Part shown: piece after piece, positions 24,477 through 32,037 of the stretch | Position numbering within the stretch: the first letter of the stretch is position 1 | Layout: each line of letters starts with the position of its first letter | Source: Neorhizobium sp. SHOUNA12A | Lineage (GTDB): Bacteria; Pseudomonadota; Alphaproteobacteria; Rhizobiales; Rhizobiaceae | Assembly (NCBI RefSeq): GCF_023006505.1 | Contig: NZ_JALBGV010000054.1 | Coordinates: 1 to 42,570, forward strand | Direction: 5' to 3' | Length of the DNA: 42,570 nucleotides | The notes under the pieces: model-generated | Seen by the model: only the letters and a program-made list of their open reading frames with translations | Databases searched by the model: none | Told to the model about the DNA's origin: nothing | Position numbers and translations under genes: made by a program

Positions 24477-26174
24477 ATGACGTCCGCCGACATGGAAGCG
24501 CTGCAAGCTGTACCGATGGACTACTACTATCTCTGGCATCTGACGGCCTTGGGCGTCATCGATGCCGATTACGGTTCGCCGCCGATCGTACCGCCGGCCG
24601 AAAACGAGACCGCCGCGTCCCCAGTCCCTGACCCGGAGATCGCGGGAAGTGTCTGGGATACGATTGCGGCTGCCGGTCCTATCCATCCCGCCCGCGTCGC
24701 GCTGATCGATGTCGGAATAGCGCCCGATCATCCGAATTTGGCGACGCGGCTTGACCGGGAGGCCTCGATCGACCTCACGACCCATCGTTACGGCTCGCGC
24801 GTTGCCGAAATCCTCGATACGACCACCTCCTTCGATCGTGAAGAAAAGCAGTCGTTCTTCGCCGGGCTTGATATCACTCCGCTCGGAAATCTCGGCCTGT
24901 CCAACGATGATCGGGAATATATCGACGATATCGTCGCGGAATATGCGGCGTCGCAGGGCGTCGTCCGCCGGCTGTTCCGGCCGGAGTCGCTTTTTGCTTC
25001 CCATGGCACCTGCTGCGCCGGGCTGATCGTCGGCGAACCGGCCGCGGCGACGCAGGACGAGGTCCCGCCGGCTCTCCCCGAAGGCATATTCTACGGTGAT
25101 GGCGGCACGCCATGCCCGAGCGCCAATCGCAATGTTCTTCCCTATTTCGGTGTCGATCCCTTCTCGCGGGTGATCTCGATCAGGACGTCTTTCGAGGACG
25201 ATGTCCTGCAGTTCATCGCCGCGTTTCTCTACGCGTACCATCAGCGCGTCGACGTCATCGTCATGCCACGCGGCCTGCCGGACCCGAAACGCAGCCGGGT
25301 TATTCCGAAGAACGAATTGAAGGCCGATCTCGAACGCTGGAAAAATCAGGTCGCTGCCGATCTGTTCGCCCGTATTTCGCTGGCCGAACATGGTGGTGCC
25401 GAACTGGAGCCGAAAGCTGCGCAAAAGGGATCAAACCCTGATCGGGCGTGGCACATCCTCAAGAGGCTCATCGTCGCTATCAGCCACCATATTCCGATCG
25501 TTTGCGCGGCGGGAAACAGCGGTGAAAGCCAGTTGATCTATCCTGCCAGTCTGGCTGCCGATGACAACGGGGTCATCGCAGTCGGCGCGGTGACGGTCGA
25601 GGGCTACCGTTCAGGATACAGCAATTACGGCGAGGGGCTTACAGTCGTCTCGCCATCCGATGACGGCGAAGTTTTCAATCGTCATCAGTTGCGTATCGAT
25701 CGTCTCTCTCCTTTCGCCGCGCAGCATGACTATCAGGCATTCGGACTGCGGGAATATCAGTATTCGCACTTCTCGTTGCTGACGACCGATCTTGCCGGCG
25801 CATTCGGCTACAACCGGGGCGCCGATCCATGGTCGTCGATTGTGCCATTCGGAGCCAATCCCGGAATTGGCGGAGGCTATTACACGACGTTCGGCGGCAC
25901 GTCCGGAGCCTCCGCACAGGTGGGGGGCATCTGCGCCTTGATCCAGCGGGCACATAAAAGCCAGAATGATGGCGATGCGCGGCTCTCAGGCCCCGCAGTC
26001 AAGTCGATCCTTCAGGCCACTTCCCGCCTGGATGCGACCGTAGCGCCCGGAATGCGCGCTCTTACTCCCGATTGCATGAACGCCGATGGCGAAGATACTC
26101 TCGAGATGAGCTACTTCTTCGGGTTCGGCCTGCCCGACGTACCCGCAGCGATCGCCGCCGTCTTGGCTCCCTGA
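24477..26174 (+). CDS. S8 (subtilisin-like) serine peptidase
   Basis: This 565-residue subtilase has its catalytic residues visible: Asp78 in ALIDVG, His176 in SHGTCCAG, oxyanion Asn347 in CAAGNSG and Ser476 in GGTSGASAQVGG. A long insert (about 205-330) separates the His and Asn regions. No signal peptide or propeptide is apparent, so the protein is likely cytoplasmic, as for subtilases that mature modified peptides. ATG 24477 is preceded by GGGGAG; the frame is open further upstream but overlaps the PAP2 gene and has no family features there. It is the last gene of the SARP-PAP2 unit, closed by a strong terminator 32 bases behind the stop. The substrate may be a peptide handled by the following operon, which is inference from position. 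Confidence 0.88.
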   Translation: MTSADMEALQAVPMDYYYLWHLTALGVIDADYGSPPIVPPAENETAASPVPDPEIAGSVWDTIAAAGPIHPARVALIDVGIAPDHPNLATRLDREASIDLTTHRYGSRVAEILDTTTSFDREEKQSFFAGLDITPLGNLGLSNDDREYIDDIVAEYAASQGVVRRLFRPESLFASHGTCCAGLIVGEPAAATQDEVPPALPEGIFYGDGGTPCPSANRNVLPYFGVDPFSRVISIRTSFEDDVLQFIAAFLYAYHQRVDVIVMPRGLPDPKRSRVIPKNELKADLERWKNQVAADLFARISLAEHGGAELEPKAAQKGSNPDRAWHILKRLIVAISHHIPIVCAAGNSGESQLIYPASLAADDNGVIAVGAVTVEGYRSGYSNYGEGLTVVSPSDDGEVFNRHQLRIDRLSPFAAQHDYQAFGLREYQYSHFSLLTTDLAGAFGYNRGADPWSSIVPFGANPGIGGGYYTTFGGTSGASAQVGGICALIQRAHKSQNDGDARLSGPAVKSILQATSRLDATVAPGMRALTPDCMNADGEDTLEMSYFFGFGLPDVPAAIAAVLAP

Positions 26175-26205
26175 CACCGGCTCTCGGCAAGGATCACCAG
26201 AATTG

Positions 26206-26232
26206 AAGCCCCCTGAAATGGGGGCTTTTTTG
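26206..26232 (+). terminator. Rho-independent terminator after the S8 peptidase gene
   Basis: AAGCCCCC (26206-26213) pairs perfectly with GGGGGCTT (26220-26227) across the loop TGAAAT, and six T residues in a row run from 26226 to 26231. It separates the SARP-PAP2-S8 unit from the next operon, whose operator starts 16 bases further on. Confidence 0.9.
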
Positions 26233-26247
26233 TCGGCGAAACGTCCT

Positions 26248-26287
26248 TTTAACGGAAGTTTAACGCAGTGCTGGCGTGCCGATGACG
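26248..26287 (+). promoter_or_regulatory. Heptamer direct repeats with 11-bp period before the HExxH-ThiF-methyltransferase operon
   Basis: Four heptamers start at 26248 (TTTAACG), 26259 (TTTAACG), 26270 (GCTGGCG) and 26281 (GATGACG), each 11 bases apart. A CTTATC that could serve as -10 lies at 26306-26311, 18 bases after the last heptamer, which then occupies the -35 place. Compared with the site at 29881, the heptamers agree in 27 of 28 bases while the spacers agree in only 7 of 12, as expected for protein contacts in the heptamers. Confidence 0.75.
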
Positions 26288-26444
26288 GGTCGGCAAGAAG
26301 CTCCTCTTATCGAAAGACCAGACGAGATCGTGGTTTCAAGCCGGATGGCCGTCGATGCGGCCGGTTCCGGCGGCAACTGATCTTCCCTGGAGTGGCGCGC
26401 CTCATGACGAGGTTTGAAAGCGTCCGGGGTGAGGAGAGCTTAAG

Positions 26445-27893
26445 ATGTCTGCTTATCAAATCGAGCAGTTGGCGGATCAGGCCAGAGCCTTGCTCCAGCG
26501 TAATCCGCTCTTTTCGAGGTCCGGTTTCGTGAATGCGGCTGCAACGGGCAATATGCTGAAACAGCGACCTCGTTATGCCCGAATTCTTGCGGCCGCTTCC
26601 GAACTGCCGGAGAGCGTTGAAAGAGTAGAGGCCCTGGCCGCCTATTTCCCGGGCCTGTCCGATGGCGGATATCATGATGCCGACGCTTTCCTACCCACTC
26701 CAGCCTTCCTGCCTGTGCGAAGCGATCCTTACCGGTCTCCGGCTCTGGCTGCCTGGATGGATGAGCTTCAGCGGGCGCTGGAAAGCTACGTTGATGGCGC
26801 CAGTTCCGAGGTTGTGGACGACAACCTGCAGCCTCGTCTTGTGGCCGAGGACCTTGCGCTCGAGCGCCATCCGGTGCGCCGACTTGCCTGCGGTATCGGT
26901 CTTGTTCTGATCGACAGTCAGGAAGCGAGCCGCACCCTGGGCAAGCGCATCGCCCGTTGCCTGCCGGCCGATTCCGGCCTCGAACATGCCCAGACGAGCG
27001 ACCGCGATATCGACCGGATCGCCGATCATCTCGCCGAGGCCATTACCTTGATCTCGACCGTCGATCCCGGCAGCTACCAACGGCTGACTGCAGGCCTTCA
27101 TACCCTTTATATCGGCACCCGGCGCGGTGCGATAAGCTCGGTCTCCAGCTCCGGGGATCTGCCGGGGAGTGCCGTCGTGGTCCTGTCGCAGGAAAGACTG
27201 GACGCCGAAGACTATCCCGCCACCGCCGCGGAGCTTCTGCGCGAAGCGGGGCATGTCCTGCTGCGGCTATACACTGCGGCTGCGCCGTTATCGCTGCCCG
27301 CCGAGCTCCACTACGTCTCGCCATGCACACATAGTTTACAGACGCTCGAAAGCATCCTGCATATGGCCTACGCCATTCCCTGGGAGTGTGCCGTTCGCAT
27401 CGCATGCTTGCCTTTCAGAGCACCGCCTGAGCACCGCGCGCGGGAAGCAGCTTTTGTTATTGCGTATGCTGCCCGCCTGATACCGCTCATCGATATCGCC
27501 CGCGAGGGGATCGAGCGTCTGGGCGGCGATGTTCTTCTCGACCTCCGGGACATCGCCGTCATTCCTTCCTGGGGCGCCGCAATCTTGGCGCTCGTCGACC
27601 GGCTCCTGGAACGGGAGCCGGTGGCCCGGCGCCAGGCTTATTACGCCCAGCGCCGGTGCGTCGTGGATCGTCAGGCCTGGGATCTCGGGCAGGTGATTCT
27701 GCGGGGAGAGCAGCCGATCGACCCAAGGATGGGCCGGCCGATGCTGCAGAGCAGCGGCGATGGTCTCAGCCTCTGGTATGATGGCCGGCTCCATACGATC
27801 CGCAAAGCCACCATCCGACCCCCCGATGCGCTTTCCATTAAAGATGTCGTGCTGGCGGGAACGTCAGGTTCGACCGTGATGGCGCATGCGTGA
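26445..27893 (+). CDS. HExxH-domain-like protein, putative peptide-modification protein
   Basis: This 482-residue soluble protein seems to belong with the HEXXH motif-containing putative peptide modification proteins. The pattern AAELLREAGHVLLRLY (R266-E267-A268-G269-H270) stands where those proteins have a metal-binding HExxH, and the downstream TLESILHMAYAIPW resembles their second conserved region. The first His of the motif is Arg here, so metal binding may be altered. Upstream parts, such as LISTVDPGSYQRLTAGLHTLY and SGDLPGSAVVVLSQ, also resemble that family's layout. GAGGAGAGC precedes the ATG by about 5 bases. It is the first gene of an operon with a ThiF-like enzyme and a methyltransferase, under a SARP-type operator. 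The family call is from memory and moderate. Confidence 0.5.
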   Translation: MSAYQIEQLADQARALLQRNPLFSRSGFVNAAATGNMLKQRPRYARILAAASELPESVERVEALAAYFPGLSDGGYHDADAFLPTPAFLPVRSDPYRSPALAAWMDELQRALESYVDGASSEVVDDNLQPRLVAEDLALERHPVRRLACGIGLVLIDSQEASRTLGKRIARCLPADSGLEHAQTSDRDIDRIADHLAEAITLISTVDPGSYQRLTAGLHTLYIGTRRGAISSVSSSGDLPGSAVVVLSQERLDAEDYPATAAELLREAGHVLLRLYTAAAPLSLPAELHYVSPCTHSLQTLESILHMAYAIPWECAVRIACLPFRAPPEHRAREAAFVIAYAARLIPLIDIAREGIERLGGDVLLDLRDIAVIPSWGAAILALVDRLLEREPVARRQAYYAQRRCVVDRQAWDLGQVILRGEQPIDPRMGRPMLQSSGDGLSLWYDGRLHTIRKATIRPPDALSIKDVVLAGTSGSTVMAHA

Positions 27894-27953
27894 CGGGTGA
27901 GCGCCGTTCTGTGAATTCGCAGCAGTCCTCGACTGGATCAAAGGTAAACGATC

Positions 27954-28670
27954 ATGAAAGCCTTCGAATATCATGCCGATCTCTTTGTTGTCATTCACGA
28001 CACGGATTTCGTAATTGTCGGATGTGGAGGCCTCGGCTCCCAGATCGCCTCCCAGCTTGCGGCACTCGGGGCTCGCAATTTCTTCCTCGTGGATGGCGAC
28101 CGCATCGAAGAGAGCAGCCAAAACCGAAGAAGCCGGGCGACAGCGGAGGATACCGGTCGACTAAAGAGCGACCGGTTGGCAACCTATCTCGCCTCCCGCT
28201 TTTCTGCCGCCGTCGCGATCATGACCCAGTTCGCCGATGGAGCGGAAGCTGCCCGGCTTACCTTGGCCCGTACGCGTAAACCGTTCCTGATACTTGCAGA
28301 GGACGATGTTTCCCTGGCCCGCCAGTTCCTGGCGGAATATCACGCGACGGCGCCAGTGCCTCCACCTTACCTGCATGTCGGCCAACTCGGCCCGTTTTGT
28401 GTCGCCGGGCCGCTGGTGGCGCTGCCGGATGACGCCTGCCCCTTCTGTTGCTCGACATTGCCGGCATCGGTCGACACGGGGGTCGTAGCGCCGCCGTCGC
28501 CGGCCGACAACGCGCTGATTGCCTGCTTTGCGGTTTCGCAGATCGCCATCGAACGCCTTACCCACCGCAGTTCATTGCGCGGCCATCGCTGGCTCTTTGC
28601 TCCAGCCACGGGCCACGCCTCGCTGCATCCCGTTTCCAAGAGCCACGATTGCAAGGTGTGTCAACCATGA
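27954..28670 (+). CDS. ThiF/MoeB/HesA-like (E1-type) adenylyltransferase
   Basis: This 238-residue E1-like protein has the nucleotide-binding loop FVIVGCGGLGSQIASQLAALG (GxGGLGS at 23-29), FFLVDGDRIEESSQNRR with the acidic strand-2 end and the arginines that contact ATP, and two zinc cysteine pairs, CPFCC (162-166) and CKVC (233-236). Such enzymes adenylate a C-terminal carboxylate of a carrier protein or peptide. It is short, lacking the longer C-terminal parts of MoeB. No dedicated ubiquitin-like carrier ending in GG is encoded nearby. The stop overlaps the methyltransferase start (ATGA). In peptide-modifying clusters such enzymes activate the peptide or bind its leader. Confidence 0.82.
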   Translation: MKAFEYHADLFVVIHDTDFVIVGCGGLGSQIASQLAALGARNFFLVDGDRIEESSQNRRSRATAEDTGRLKSDRLATYLASRFSAAVAIMTQFADGAEAARLTLARTRKPFLILAEDDVSLARQFLAEYHATAPVPPPYLHVGQLGPFCVAGPLVALPDDACPFCCSTLPASVDTGVVAPPSPADNALIACFAVSQIAIERLTHRSSLRGHRWLFAPATGHASLHPVSKSHDCKVCQP

Positions 28671-29578
28671 AGACCCTCTCTTCCCAGGACTACTATTTCT
28701 CGATCGTCGCAGCGCTGAAGCAGAAGAACGTGCCGCCTGGCGGCGAAGCAATGATGGAGGCGATACTTGCCGCCATCCCCAGCGGTTCGCGCAAGATCGT
28801 CGACTTCGGCTGCAATACCGGCTGGATCAGCCGGAGGGTTGCACTGGCTTTTCCGCAAGTCGAAGTGATCGGCGTGGACGAAAATCCGGCGATAATCGAG
28901 GTCGCGCGCGAGGTGGCGCGGCTGGAGGATTCGACAGCGGTATTTTCCCGCACCGACACGGTCGCGCTTCCCGACCTCATCTCGGAGGCGGACGTCATCA
29001 TATGCGGAGGAAGCGCCGCCTTTTTCGACCGGCCGCTGGATCTCTACCGGATGGTGGCGCGATGCCTGAGGCCCGGCGGACTCCTGATGGATTGCCACTA
29101 TGTCTACGACGCCGACGTGCCTCCTTTTCTTCGCCAGGAGGAGAAGGAAATGTTCGGCCTGGGGTGGATGCCTGACGGACTGAACGACATCGTGTCCGTC
29201 CACGAAGACGCAGGATTCAGCGTCGGAAAGATCAAGCGGCTGCCTCGGTTCCATTTTGAAGACAGTGCTGCAGCCCGGGTGGCGCGCCATATCCTGCACA
29301 CGGTTCCGAAGATGCAGGAATTGGCGGAGGCGATGGCGAAACGCCGGCGGCTGATCAGCAAGCTGGCGCATCACCGACATCCCTATCTGCTGATAGCGCG
29401 CACCGGCGAACAGACCGTTGCCGAAGGCGTGACGCAACGCGAACGCACGGAAGTCCCGATGGCGTTCGACGCGATCACGTCCAATCGTCATGTTTCCGCG
29501 CGCCGCCCGATTGTCGTCCGGCGCAGCTTTTGGCGGGAGGCAGCAAGGGCGATTAGCCTGCATAGCGCATATCCGTAA
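28667..29578 (+). CDS. Class I SAM-dependent methyltransferase
   Basis: This 303-residue methyltransferase has motif I IVDFGCNTGWISRRVAL at about residues 44-60, VEVIGVDENPAIIEVA for strand 2, and DVIICGGSAAFF followed by RCLRPGGLLMDCHYVYD for the later motifs. About 70 extra residues after the fold are basic (KRRRLISKL, RRPIVVRRSFWREAAR) and could bind an acidic partner. The ATG overlaps the ThiF stop as ATGA, so translation is coupled and the two should work together. No terminator is obvious behind it. The methyl acceptor is unknown; a modified peptide is the working idea from context. Confidence 0.8.
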   Translation: MKTLSSQDYYFSIVAALKQKNVPPGGEAMMEAILAAIPSGSRKIVDFGCNTGWISRRVALAFPQVEVIGVDENPAIIEVAREVARLEDSTAVFSRTDTVALPDLISEADVIICGGSAAFFDRPLDLYRMVARCLRPGGLLMDCHYVYDADVPPFLRQEEKEMFGLGWMPDGLNDIVSVHEDAGFSVGKIKRLPRFHFEDSAAARVARHILHTVPKMQELAEAMAKRRRLISKLAHHRHPYLLIARTGEQTVAEGVTQRERTEVPMAFDAITSNRHVSARRPIVVRRSFWREAARAISLHSAYP

Positions 29579-29880
29579 AACCGGGACCGACATCAACTCA
29601 GATTGTCTCGTGGATTAATCAAAACCGCAGGCCTCGTTCAGATAAACGTTTGCTGCCGAGCCAGGCTTTTACGGGCCTGAATGCTGCGATGAAATTCGCG
29701 ATTTCAGCCAGATCAGATTCTCCCCCAAACGCTCAGATGTTGAGATTTCCCCGGTCAGTCTTCGCAAGGCTGGCTGTTTGCTCGTCGCGATATTCGATTC
29801 TGTTGGCTTTTGTACCTTCGTTAGGGCGAGAGATTCGAAGTATTGAGATTCTCTTCATTGTTTTCCTGTTCACCGCGATT
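29579..29880. other. Intergenic region before the third heptamer site
   Basis: These 302 bases carry no gene I can support. An open frame at 29650-30009 runs across the heptamer operator and lacks a ribosome binding site, so I leave it out. The DNA is AT-richer than its neighbours. CAGGC and GCCTG near 29662-29679 could form a small hairpin without a T run. Confidence 0.4.
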
Positions 29881-29920
29881 TTTTACGGAAATTTAACGCC
29901 GCGCTGGCGAGGCGATGACG
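29881..29920 (+). promoter_or_regulatory. Heptamer direct repeats with 11-bp period before the small secreted protein genes
   Basis: Heptamers start at 29881 (TTTTACG), 29892 (TTTAACG), 29903 (GCTGGCG) and 29914 (GATGACG), each 11 bases apart. Over 43 bases the site matches the one at 26248 in 37 positions, with most differences in the spacers. A CTCATC at 29936-29941 may be the -10. It lies 319 bases before the first small gene, so the transcript would carry a long leader. Confidence 0.7.
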
Positions 29921-30238
29921 GGTTCGAGAGAAAGTCTCATCACGAAAGACGGTGGAGACACAGTCCGGCTGGCCGAGATTGCCCGTTCCCGGCAGCACTC
30001 GACCGATAGGCAGAGGCCCACGCTCACAAACGCTTCAAGCCGGTGGGCAGATCCTCATGCCTGCTTTCGTTTCCGAAGGATGAAGAGCTCAAGGAGAGCT
30101 TCGGCAATACCGTTCAGCGGGCCGAGAGGAGATCCTCCAGTCATTCGGAAAATCGATGACGGCGACTGCTGTCTCGCCAGACTTAAAATCAAACACGACG
30201 TCCGCAGAAGCGGGTTTCGCCAAATAATGGAGTGAGAA

Positions 30239-30475
30239 ATGACTGTGCCTATAGAGAAGATTGCCTTCCTCGTCGCCGCGGCCTGCATGGCTTCGTTTGC
30301 CGGACATGTCCTGGCCTATGACGGCCATCAGTCCGCTTCCGGAAACGAGGTTTCGTTCGCCACTCCGGTGGATGCCGCCAAAGCCGAGACAAAAGCCGAT
30401 GTCGCACGCGACGTGGCGCAGGTCCGCGCCCCAACCCGTCGCGACAACCGGCTTGCCGGCGACGAACGGCAGTAG
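30239..30475 (+). CDS. Small exported protein, unknown function
   Basis: This 78-residue protein has a clear Sec signal peptide (a Lys at residue 7, a hydrophobic core FLVAAACMASFAG, cleavage likely after HVLA), leaving a mature part of about 52 residues. The mature part is hydrophilic, rich in Ala, Asp, Lys and Arg, has no Cys and contains DAAKAETKADVARDVAQV, probably helical. GGAG at 30229-30232 serves as ribosome binding site. It lies behind a SARP-type operator and before a second small exported protein. I do not recognise the family. Confidence 0.65.
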   Translation: MTVPIEKIAFLVAAACMASFAGHVLAYDGHQSASGNEVSFATPVDAAKAETKADVARDVAQVRAPTRRDNRLAGDERQ

Positions 30476-30567
30476 ACTCCGGAAGCAAGCATCCAGACAG
30501 TTCATTCAAGACATCGATCGGCTGGGTCGCACCAGAAGCCGATCAGGCTAAACAAGGAACAACGATC

Positions 30568-30834
30568 ATGAAAAACTCTGTCATCTCCACCGTCCTCGCC
30601 ACCCTGGTGGTATCCACTTTTGCAGGCGGCAATGCCTTTGCGCAGGAAGGCGATTATTACGAGGGCGCCTCTCGCGACCGCGACAATCTGGCGGTCACGA
30701 CGGATTCACCGGGCATCCCCTCGGTCACCCGTTACGGCTACCCGCTGTTGAAGCGTGATCAGCGTCTCAATGATCCTGCGTCTCCCATGATCGACAGCGG
30801 CGACTATTACGATGGCGCGGTGCGCGGTCGATAA
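30568..30834 (+). CDS. Small exported protein with repeated GDYY(E/D)GA motif
   Basis: This 88-residue protein has a Sec signal peptide (MKNSVISTVLATLVVSTFAG, cleavage after NAFA) and a mature part of about 62 residues. The mature part begins QEGDYYEGASRDRD and ends DSGDYYDGAVRGR, so GDYY(E/D)GA occurs at both ends around a central SVTRYGYPLLKRD. Similar DYYEGAS-type small secreted proteins occur in rhizobia as far as I remember, without known function. AAGGAAC precedes the ATG. It follows the other small gene by 92 bases and a terminator closes the unit. Confidence 0.75.
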   Translation: MKNSVISTVLATLVVSTFAGGNAFAQEGDYYEGASRDRDNLAVTTDSPGIPSVTRYGYPLLKRDQRLNDPASPMIDSGDYYDGAVRGR

Positions 30835-30853
30835 ACAGCCAGGATTGAAACTC

Positions 30854-30884
30854 GAGCGCCGGGATTTTCCGGCGCTCTCCTTCT
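30854..30884 (+). terminator. Terminator after the small exported protein genes
   Basis: GAGCGCCGG (30854-30862) pairs perfectly with CCGGCGCTC (30869-30877) across the loop GATTTT, followed by the pyrimidine-rich TCCTTCT. A 9-bp GC-rich stem just behind the stop codon fits a terminator although the T run is short. Confidence 0.75.
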
Positions 30885-31018
30885 GTAGCCGATGGCTCGT
30901 CCAAGATAGTCGAAACCTGAACGATCATCCTTCTTGGAACCAAGAGGCTGATGACCAGTGTTTCAACCAGTGGCGCAAATGACAAGCGGCATTTTATATC
31001 GCGCCTGCCGCCTTTTTG

Positions 31019-31870
31019 TTACTTCACCTTGAACCCCATGTGCCGCACGACGTCGAGAAGCGCATGCCGACCCTTCAGCGCCGCGGCGTCGGCGATGCGG
31101 TTGGCGATGACAGTCGTCCAGCCTCGGACAGCCATGGCTTGCCTGGTTTGGAAGGTGCGCATCGTATCGTCATAGGCAGTGAGATCCGCGTCGGAAGGTC
31201 TCGCCTGATAATGCTCGCGGTGCAGGACCAGTGATTGCGGCAGACGCGGCTTAACGTCGGTCTGGACGGCGGGATCGGGGTATCCGACCGTCATGCCAAA
31301 TACCGCAAAGACCTCCGGCGGAAGACCAAGGACTTCACCCACTTCGGCGGGGTGATTGCGGATGCCGCCAATATAGCAGGTCCCAAGACCGAGCGATTCC
31401 AGCGCCGTGAGTGCATTCTGAGCGGCGAGCGACGCGTCAATCGCGCCCAGCAGGAAACTTTCCATATAGTCGAGGCCTTCGCCAGTCTTGCCGTGCTCGG
31501 CGGCGATTTTCCGGAGCCGAGACAGGTCGGCTAACCAGACGAGGAAAAGCGGCGCGGAGAGAATCTGCGGGTTGGGGGAAGCAAGTTCGGCAAGCCTTGC
31601 CCGGCGTTCCGGCTCCTCGACCGCGACAACACTCCACGCTTGCAAACTGGAGGATGTCGGGGCCGATTGCGCTGCGGCGACAGCCAATTGCAGAATGCCT
31701 TCCGGCACAGGCTTTGGCAGGTAGTTGCGGACGGAGCGGTGCGAAAGAATAGCCTCAAGAGCGTCGTTCCATTCCACAGTCTTTGCCGGCTGGTCTTTCC
31801 CGTAACGGCGGCGCAGGAAATCGGTTGCTGTTTTGCGCTGTGGAGGAGTGGCGAGGGGGTCGGCCGACAT
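31019..31870 (-). CDS. Nitroreductase-family NADPH-dependent oxidoreductase
   Basis: This 283-residue flavoprotein of the nitroreductase superfamily resembles the NfsA/FRP branch. Seen are ILSHRSVRNYLPKPVPEG with the FMN-contacting HRSVR, AAQSAPTSSSLQAWSVV, the LGAIDASLAAQNALTALESLGLGTCYIGGI segment and PPEVFAVFGMTVGYPD. The C-terminal part extends with SWTTVIA-type and RHALLDVVRHMGFKVK segments. ATG 31870 is chosen because AAGGA precedes it on the minus strand; an upstream extension to 31951 lacks such a site. It reduces quinones or nitroaromatics with FMN, by family precedent. It is transcribed toward the small exported genes and appears to stand alone. Confidence 0.87.
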   Translation of the reverse strand: MSADPLATPPQRKTATDFLRRRYGKDQPAKTVEWNDALEAILSHRSVRNYLPKPVPEGILQLAVAAAQSAPTSSSLQAWSVVAVEEPERRARLAELASPNPQILSAPLFLVWLADLSRLRKIAAEHGKTGEGLDYMESFLLGAIDASLAAQNALTALESLGLGTCYIGGIRNHPAEVGEVLGLPPEVFAVFGMTVGYPDPAVQTDVKPRLPQSLVLHREHYQARPSDADLTAYDDTMRTFQTRQAMAVRGWTTVIANRIADAAALKGRHALLDVVRHMGFKVK

Positions 31871-32037
31871 AGCGTGTCCTTGTTCATGGGTTTGGAACTT
31901 CGGTCGTCGCCAGCCTAGCACTTTGTCCTGGACGCGGCATGCCGGCCGCATCTTAAATAACCTGCGGAAAATGGGATTTTATTTCGTCTCGGTGGACCAC
32001 AGCGCAACGCGCAGACAGCTCTGTGGAAGGTCTCCTC

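Noticed and set aside
29650..30235. Open frames between the third heptamer site and the first small exported gene
   Set aside because: They lack ribosome binding sites, run across the operator and show no family features. The stretch reads better as a leader.
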